Below are positions 1 to 5,248 of a stretch of 5,248 nt of DNA, in pieces (positions within the stretch are counted from its first letter, which is position 1; every line of letters begins with the position of its first letter). Below the pieces are notes generated by a model. It saw nothing but the letters and a program-made list of their open reading frames with translations, made no database searches and was not told where the DNA came from. The position numbers were made by a program, and so were the translations under genes. This stretch comes from an uncultured Eubacteriaceae bacterium. GTDB lineage: Bacteria > Bacillota > Clostridia > Eubacteriales > UBA1433. Location of the stretch: assembly GCA_937914785.1 (NCBI GenBank), contig CALGIV010000302.1, positions 1-5,248 on the forward strand, given 5' to 3'.

Positions 1-2334
<2,334 letters not shown>

Positions 2335-3147
2335 CTATCTGCCCTCCAGTTCCGCCAGTGCTTGTGCCGTTTCGGCTTCTTTCGGTGCTTTGCCGTGCCA
2401 GCCGGCTTTGTCTTCCATAAAAGAGACCCCTTTGCCCTTGATTGTTTTGCACACGACAGCAGTGGGGCCATCCTTATTTTCACACGCTTTGCGCGCTGCG
2501 GCCAAAACGCTTGCCAGATCGTTGCCGTCTTCTACCTCGATGACATCAAAATCGAAAGCGGCAAATTTGGCGCCGATATTACCGACGTTCATTACGTCCT
2601 CTGTTCTGCCGTCAATTTGCAGGCCATTGTAGTCGACGAAAACGATAAAATTATCGAGTTTGTGGTGTGCGGCCGACATCAACGCTTCCCAGACGATGCC
2701 TTCTTCCAGCTCGCCGTCGCCAACCAGCACAAACGTACGTGCAGGCGACTTGTCCAGCTTCTGTGCGAGTGCCATACCGACTGCTGCGCTGATGCCCTGT
2801 CCGAGGGAGCCTGTGCTGATCTCGACACCGGGGACCAGCTCCATATCGGGATGCCCCTGCAGCATCGCGCCAAACTTGCGCAGGTTGTTAAATTCGGCTT
2901 TGTCGAAATATCCGCGGTTGCCCAGTACGGCATACAATAGCGGCGCCGCATGACCTTTTGACAATACGAATTTGTCGCGATCCGGTTTGGTTACGTCTTT
3001 CGGATCGATATTCATGATGTCAAAATATAATGCGACGGCAATTTCAACGCCTGAAAGGCTGCCGCCGGGATGTCCGCTGCCGGCGCTGGCGATCATTCGG
3101 ACGATGTCCTGGCGTACCGTTTTTGCGATACTCGTCAAATTTTCCAT
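2335..3147 (-). CDS. Transketolase, N-terminal subunit
   Basis: A 270-residue protein equal to the thiamine-diphosphate-binding N-terminal half of transketolase. Motifs in order: SGHPGGSLSG with His26, LSKGHAAPL with His66, the QGHPD segment with His99, STGSLGQGIS (111-120), the thiamine-diphosphate/Mg motif GDGELEEG (143-150) ending at Asn174 (VDYNGLQIDG), and KAGWHGKAP (His251) near the end. It lacks the pyrimidine and C-terminal domains, which are supplied by the next gene. It is the first gene of the operon. AGGAGG (3152-3157) lies 4 bases before the ATG, a short spacing but the only good site. A plausible promoter lies about 110 bases upstream (3257-3283). The role is in non-oxidative pentose phosphate metabolism, including ribose-5-phosphate supply. 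The identification is firm, though the exact in vivo sugar substrates are inferred. Confidence 0.95.
   Translation of the reverse strand: MENLTSIAKTVRQDIVRMIASAGSGHPGGSLSGVEIAVALYFDIMNIDPKDVTKPDRDKFVLSKGHAAPLLYAVLGNRGYFDKAEFNNLRKFGAMLQGHPDMELVPGVEISTGSLGQGISAAVGMALAQKLDKSPARTFVLVGDGELEEGIVWEALMSAAHHKLDNFIVFVDYNGLQIDGRTEDVMNVGNIGAKFAAFDFDVIEVEDGNDLASVLAAARKACENKDGPTAVVCKTIKGKGVSFMEDKAGWHGKAPKEAETAQALAELEGR
2343..2347 (-). promoter_or_regulatory. Ribosome binding site of the transketolase C-subunit, inside the end of the N-subunit gene
   Basis: GGAGG on the minus strand lies 8 bases before the ATG at 2334. It is within the last codons of the upstream gene (encoding Leu-Glu-Gly-Arg). With the stop codon TAG touching the ATG, this points to coupled translation of the two subunits in equal amounts, and it fixes the start codon of the second gene. 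Confidence 0.75.
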
Positions 3148-3198
3148 TCTTCCTCCTGACTTTTTCTTTCAATTTTTAACAGAACCACAAAAATAAAA

Positions 3199-3220
3199 TC
3201 GGCTTTTTTATATCAGCCAA
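3199..3220 (-). promoter_or_regulatory. Weak hairpin followed by a U-rich tract in the transketolase leader
   Basis: On the minus strand TTGGCT pairs with AGCCGA (6 bp including one G-U pair) around a 10-base A-rich loop. It is followed by TTTTATTTTT. It lies between the proposed promoter and the first start codon, where a weak attenuator would sit. The stem is short, so it may be meaningless. Confidence 0.2.
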
Positions 3221-3256
3221 TTTATTATTACAACAAATCCATTAATAATTTAATAT

Positions 3257-3283
3257 TTTATACCAAATAGAAGTTAAATACAA
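3257..3283 (-). promoter_or_regulatory. Candidate promoter of the transketolase-pyrG operon
   Basis: On the minus strand there is an extended -10 element, TGG-TATAAA (TATAAA at 3257-3262, TGG at 3263-3265). TTGTAT at 3278-3283 lies 15 bases upstream of it as a possible -35. A shifted reading uses TAAAAT as -10 with 17-base spacing. Transcription would start near 3250, leaving a leader of about 100 bases. The region is AT-rich, so chance matches are possible. Confidence 0.45.
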
Positions 3284-3402
3284 TAGACAATCCGCGATTC
3301 TTTACGCACTTTTTCATTTTTGCGGAAGGCGTTATTGGATACTTTAACAGCTGTAACTGATTAATGATGTAATATGTAGATATTATTTGTTGTAGACACT
3401 TG

Positions 3403-3419
3403 AAGAAGCAAAGCTTCTT
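3403..3419. repeat. Perfect 7-bp hairpin directly before a small ORF
   Basis: AAGAAGC and GCTTCTT are separated by AAA, a perfect stem with a three-base loop. It ends one base before the ATG at 3420 of the possible small plus-strand ORF. It is not followed by a T run on either strand, so it is not an obvious terminator. Confidence 0.45.
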
Positions 3420-3497
3420 ATGATGGGGTTATTATATGTTAAGACAGCATTTTTGGTGGCGATCATTTTTTACGCTTCTTATTTGTCGATGCTGTAA
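3420..3497 (+). CDS. Possible 25-residue hydrophobic membrane peptide (very uncertain)
   Basis: A short open frame starting ATG-ATG and ending TAA encodes 25 residues: MMGLLYVK, then a run such as TAFLVAIIFYASYL and a short end SML. It has one lysine near the start and otherwise a sequence able to span the membrane once. It sits just behind a perfect hairpin (3403-3419), and an inverted repeat (3444-3450 with 3489-3495) spans most of it. A weak plus-strand promoter can be drawn (CTGATT at 3357-3362, TATTAT at 3381-3386, 18 apart). Against it: there is no good ribosome site, and T-rich DNA gives hydrophobic codons by chance. A second overlapping frame from 3436 (24 codons, starting MLRQHFWW) is also hydrophobic and has GGGG 7 bases upstream. 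I do not recognise either peptide; only the layout resembles type I toxin genes. Confidence 0.18.
   Translation: MMGLLYVKTAFLVAIIFYASYLSML
3444..3495. repeat. Inverted repeat ACAGCAT / ATGCTGT
   Basis: A perfect 7-bp inverted repeat with arms at 3444-3450 and 3489-3495, 38 bases apart. The ATGCTGT arm recurs inside GATTGATGCTGTGGCGG near 3631-3647, where it is again followed closely by AAAATTT. The meaning is unknown; short repeats like this are expected at some rate in AT-rich spacer. Confidence 0.3.
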
Positions 3498-3539
3498 AAT
3501 TTTTAGATAAATAATCTGACGATAAAACGAATTCTGAAT

Positions 3540-3594
3540 AAGTGATCGTTATACTGTAATGTCAATTCAGTCAATACTTAGCTGGTCATCACTT
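3540..3594. repeat. Inverted repeat AAGTGAT / ATCACTT
   Basis: A perfect 7-bp inverted repeat (3540-3546 and 3588-3594) encloses 41 bases. On the plus strand the second arm is followed by GTATTTTT. The loop is too long for a standard intrinsic terminator; it could end a plus-strand RNA from this region, but that is speculative. Confidence 0.22.
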
Positions 3595-3739
3595 GTATTT
3601 TTCAAAATAACTTCATAAGAATCCATTTTCGATTGATGCTGTGGCGGAAAATTTATGAACAGAGTAATAGGCTAAAACACAGCGCAGATGGGAGATATTC
3701 ATTTCCGTAGTCTACAGCAGTAAAGTCATCGTAGTTTTT

Positions 3740-4168
3740 TTAAGATTTGTGACGCTGACAATTTCCATGATGTTTGTTCCTTTTGCCTGTTTCATCACCA
3801 TGGCAGAATTGTTTGACATTTTTGTCGCAGGTGCCCTTTTTATGACAGTCTTTTTTGTTGGTAGTGGGGCAGTCGTCGCTTTTTTCCGGCTGGCAGGCTT
3901 TGCGTTCAATCGCAGCCAAAGCATCAATTTCCTCCGCTAATTGACGCAATACCGTCCGTTCTACGTCGTAGTGCATAAAATATCCTCGTTTTTCTCCGAT
4001 AAGCAGTCCGGCTTCTCGCAGTACTTTTAAATGTTGTGATATTGTCGCTTCGGTGAGGTTCAGTTCGTTTGCCAGTGCTCGAACACAGTAATTGTGCTGT
4101 AGCAGCAAAGTCAGGATTTTCATACGGGTTTCGTCAGCGATGGCTTTTAATATTTTTGTTTTATCCAT
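3740..4168 (-). CDS. ArsR/SmtB-family winged-helix repressor with a Cys/His-rich tail
   Basis: A 142-residue DNA-binding repressor, probably dimeric and cytoplasmic. Residues 1-90 form the winged-helix core: MDKTKILKAIADETRMKIL at the start, the recognition helix region LTEATISQHLKVLREAGLL (38-56) and the wing GEKRGYFMHYDV (58-69). Cys28 (NYCVRAL) aligns with the first Cys of the ArsR ELCVCDL metal site, but the second Cys is Arg30, so the classical arsenic site is incomplete. Residues 92-142 hold six Cys (92, 100, 108, 114, 122, 137) and five His (109, 123, 133, 134, 140), plus many Lys. That composition suggests metal binding, with the ligand unknown. AGGAGG (4175-4180) lies 6 bases before the ATG. 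The gene has its own promoter overlapped by inverted half-sites, so autorepression is likely. No efflux or reductase gene follows, so its other targets are not visible here. Confidence 0.88.
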   Translation of the reverse strand: MDKTKILKAIADETRMKILTLLLQHNYCVRALANELNLTEATISQHLKVLREAGLLIGEKRGYFMHYDVERTVLRQLAEEIDALAAIERKACQPEKSDDCPTTNKKDCHKKGTCDKNVKQFCHGDETGKRNKHHGNCQRHKS

Positions 4169-4183
4169 TGGTATCCTCCTGTG

Positions 4184-4232
4184 ATTTAATTAGGGGTTTA
4201 TCTAATTAAATTATAACAGAGTTTTTAATTAG
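4184..4232. promoter_or_regulatory. Three-half-site operator over the arsR-like promoter
   Basis: ATTTAATTAG (4184-4193) and CTAATTAAAT (4202-4211) form a perfect 10-bp inverted repeat with an 8-base gap. A third copy, TTTAATTAG (4224-4232), pairs with the middle one as a 9-bp inverted repeat with a 13-base gap. On the promoter, the third copy fills the spacer and touches the -35, the middle copy overlaps the -10 and the likely start point, and the first lies between the start point and the ribosome site. Repressor bound here would block transcription, so this is the likely binding site of the ArsR-like protein. Confidence 0.7.
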
Positions 4233-4237
4233 GTCAA
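4210..4237 (-). promoter_or_regulatory. Promoter of the arsR-like gene
   Basis: On the minus strand, -35 TTGACC (4232-4237) and a consensus -10 TATAAT (4210-4215) lie 16 bases apart. Transcription should start near 4203, giving a leader of about 35 bases before the ATG at 4168. Match quality and position upstream of a gene with a good ribosome site make this the best promoter in the window. Confidence 0.8.
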
Positions 4238-4248
4238 TACCAAAATAA

Positions 4249-4279
4249 AAAAGACCGATGCTATTTGCATCGGTCTTTT
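4249..4279 (-). terminator. Intrinsic terminator of the CWB2 surface-protein gene
   Basis: A 13-bp perfect stem (core GACCGATGC / GCATCGGTC, extended by four A-T pairs) closes a 5-base loop. On the minus strand it is followed by TTTTTTATTTT. It begins 10 bases after the stop codon and ends just before the arsR-like promoter, so it insulates the two genes. Confidence 0.92.
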
Positions 4280-4288
4280 GGCAGTTGT

Positions 4289-5248
4289 TTAATTGGCTGC
4301 TTTTTCAAGCTGGGTTTTCAATGTGTTGTTTACCGCACTTGATCCACCAAGTACAATGACTTTCTTTGCGCCGCTGCTGCTGACATACGTTGCGACTCCG
4401 CCGGGCAGGTTGTTCGCCTTGCCGTCGACTAAAATCATCGGACTTGCGTTGCGGGCGGCTGCCACGCCGCCTGTTAAAGCGTCGGCAAAGTTTGTGCCGG
4501 TTGCCGCAAAGACAGCATTCGTGCCGCTTTTAAAGAAGTACTTTTGGATTTCAAGGCACGTGTCATAGCGGTTGTTGCCGGCCAGCCGTGTAACCTTATG
4601 GGTTGCGGTCAGTTGCTTCTGTACCGTACTATCGATGACGCTGCTGCCGCCGACAATGATAACATGATCGGCTTTGGCCAGAATTCGCTGGGTTTCCACA
4701 GGGATATTATTCGTCGCGGTAAAGACGATCGGGTATCCTTTTAAGGCCGCGCCCGGACCGACGCCGAGGGCGTCGGGGTAATTCAAGCCGTAGGCCAGTA
4801 TGACGGTATCAAATTTCTGTTTGCCCGTCTGTTTTAATAGTTCGTTGGCGATGTCTTCCGCGGTGCCGTAGCGGCTGTCGCCGGCGAGCCGTCTGACGGT
4901 GTATGTTGCTTTTAAGTTCGTCTCAATGTTTTTGCTGACGGCACTGCTCCCGCCGAGGATTATAATATTTTTAGGTTTTAAGCGGTTGAGTTCGCTTTGG
5001 GTTGCGGGGTGGATCGTATCTCCGCTGACCATCAATACCGGAGCATTGAGTTCATAGGCGAGCGGTGTGGCCGCTAAAGCGTCCGGAAAGTTCAGACCGT
5101 TGACCAGAATGACGGTATCGGCTGTTGTAAACGAAGCTTTGCTGATGGCTGCCGCTGTAGCGAAGCGGTCGTCACCTGCAATGCGTTGTGTATTTAAATT
5201 GGTCTTTGGTGCGTCCGGTGGTGCTTTGTACGTTGCCGTGACGGTGAC
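4289..5248 (-). CDS. Surface protein with three C-terminal CWB2 cell-wall-binding modules, 5' end cut by the window
   Basis: The frame is open from the window edge to the TAA at 4289-4291, giving the last 319 residues of a longer protein. After a short stretch (VTVTATYKAPPDAP) that could be the end of an Ig-like or linker domain, three tandem modules of 98-101 residues follow, starting at RIAGDDRF (visible residue 22), RLAGDSRYGT (about 120) and RLAGNNRYDT (about 221). Each has the R-[IL]-A-G-[DN]-x-R start and a [NL]-[NF]-[YFP]-x-D-A-L block; the first and third end in GGSSAV and the second in GGSSVI. This matches CWB2 (cell wall binding repeat 2), which anchors proteins such as the Clostridioides difficile Cwp family non-covalently to wall polymers; three modules is the usual set. 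The N-terminal part, with the signal peptide and effector domain, is outside the window, so the enzymatic or structural job is unknown. A strong terminator follows. Confidence 0.92.
   Translation of the reverse strand, partial: VTVTATYKAPPDAPKTNLNTQRIAGDDRFATAAAISKASFTTADTVILVNGLNFPDALAATPLAYELNAPVLMVSGDTIHPATQSELNRLKPKNIIILGGSSAVSKNIETNLKATYTVRRLAGDSRYGTAEDIANELLKQTGKQKFDTVILAYGLNYPDALGVGPGAALKGYPIVFTATNNIPVETQRILAKADHVIIVGGSSVIDSTVQKQLTATHKVTRLAGNNRYDTCLEIQKYFFKSGTNAVFAATGTNFADALTGGVAAARNASPMILVDGKANNLPGGVATYVSSSGAKKVIVLGGSSAVNNTLKTQLEKAAN

Larger units (their letters stand above)
3148..3739. other. AT-rich intergenic region between the arsR-like gene and the transketolase operon
   Basis: About 590 bases without a conventional gene on either strand and clearly richer in A+T than the flanking genes. 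The left part (3148-3290) carries the likely promoter and leader of the transketolase operon. The centre (3400-3600) holds three short perfect inverted repeats and a 25-codon hydrophobic ORF on the plus strand. I see no convincing intrinsic terminator after the arsR-like gene: the sequence past its stop codon at 3740 has only a 4-bp stem (CTAC/GTAG). The rest (about 3600-3739) shows nothing I can name. It could be a decayed gene, a small-RNA locus or simple spacer. Confidence 0.6.

Noticed and set aside
2335..2337. Stop codon between the transketolase halves as a sequencing error or pseudogene break
   Set aside because: Both halves have the usual lengths of split subunits, a separate ribosome site precedes the second ATG, and split transketolases are a known arrangement.
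3567..3626. 19-residue minus-strand ORF (MDSYEVILKNT...)
   Set aside because: The peptide looks protein-like, but there is no ribosome site, it is very short, and the frame is closed by a TAG about 15 codons upstream of the ATG.
3300..3740. CRISPR array or mobile element in the AT-rich gap
   Set aside because: No regularly spaced direct repeats, no transposase frame, and no terminal inverted repeats with target duplication.
3713..3742. Terminator after the arsR-like gene
   Set aside because: Only a 4-bp CTAC/GTAG stem; the T run is on the plus strand, the wrong side for this gene.
3712..3927. 71-codon minus-strand frame overlapping the arsR tail
   Set aside because: Shifted frame of the arsR-like gene with low-complexity Lys/Thr content and no ribosome site.

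Overview
The window reads as chromosomal DNA of a low-to-mid GC member of the Bacillota (Firmicutes). The grounds are strong AGGAGG-type ribosome sites, a transketolase split into N- and C-terminal subunit genes, a surface protein ending in three cell-wall-binding type 2 (CWB2) modules, and a Firmicute-like CTP synthase. I cannot separate Clostridia from Negativicutes with confidence. All recognisable genes lie on the minus strand, so the window reads from right to left.

Right end (about 4249-5248): the 3' part of a secreted or surface protein gene whose last 298 residues are three tandem CWB2 modules. It is closed by a strong intrinsic terminator. Middle (about 3740-4240): a small ArsR/SmtB-type repressor gene with its own near-consensus promoter. 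Three copies of a TAATTA-centred half-site overlap that promoter, the signature of autoregulation. The protein has a 51-residue Cys/His-rich tail, which suggests metal sensing. No transporter or other obvious target gene follows it.

The stretch 3148-3739 is AT-rich and holds no conventional gene. Its left end carries a plausible promoter and a short structured leader for the next operon. Its centre has several inverted repeats and a possible 25-codon hydrophobic ORF on the plus strand, which I can only propose weakly.

Left half (1-3147): a compact operon of transketolase N-subunit, transketolase C-subunit and CTP synthase (pyrG, 3' end outside the window). The two transketolase genes abut exactly (stop codon followed directly by ATG), and pyrG begins 23 bases after the second. 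The transketolase halves should together form one thiamine-diphosphate enzyme of the non-oxidative pentose phosphate pathway, which supplies ribose-5-phosphate. CTP synthase makes CTP from UTP, so the operon links pentose supply to pyrimidine nucleotide synthesis.

I see no CRISPR array, tRNA, rRNA, insertion sequence or phage gene, and no clear new multi-gene system. The most interesting items are the Cys/His-tailed ArsR with its three-half-site operator and the structured intergenic region beside it.
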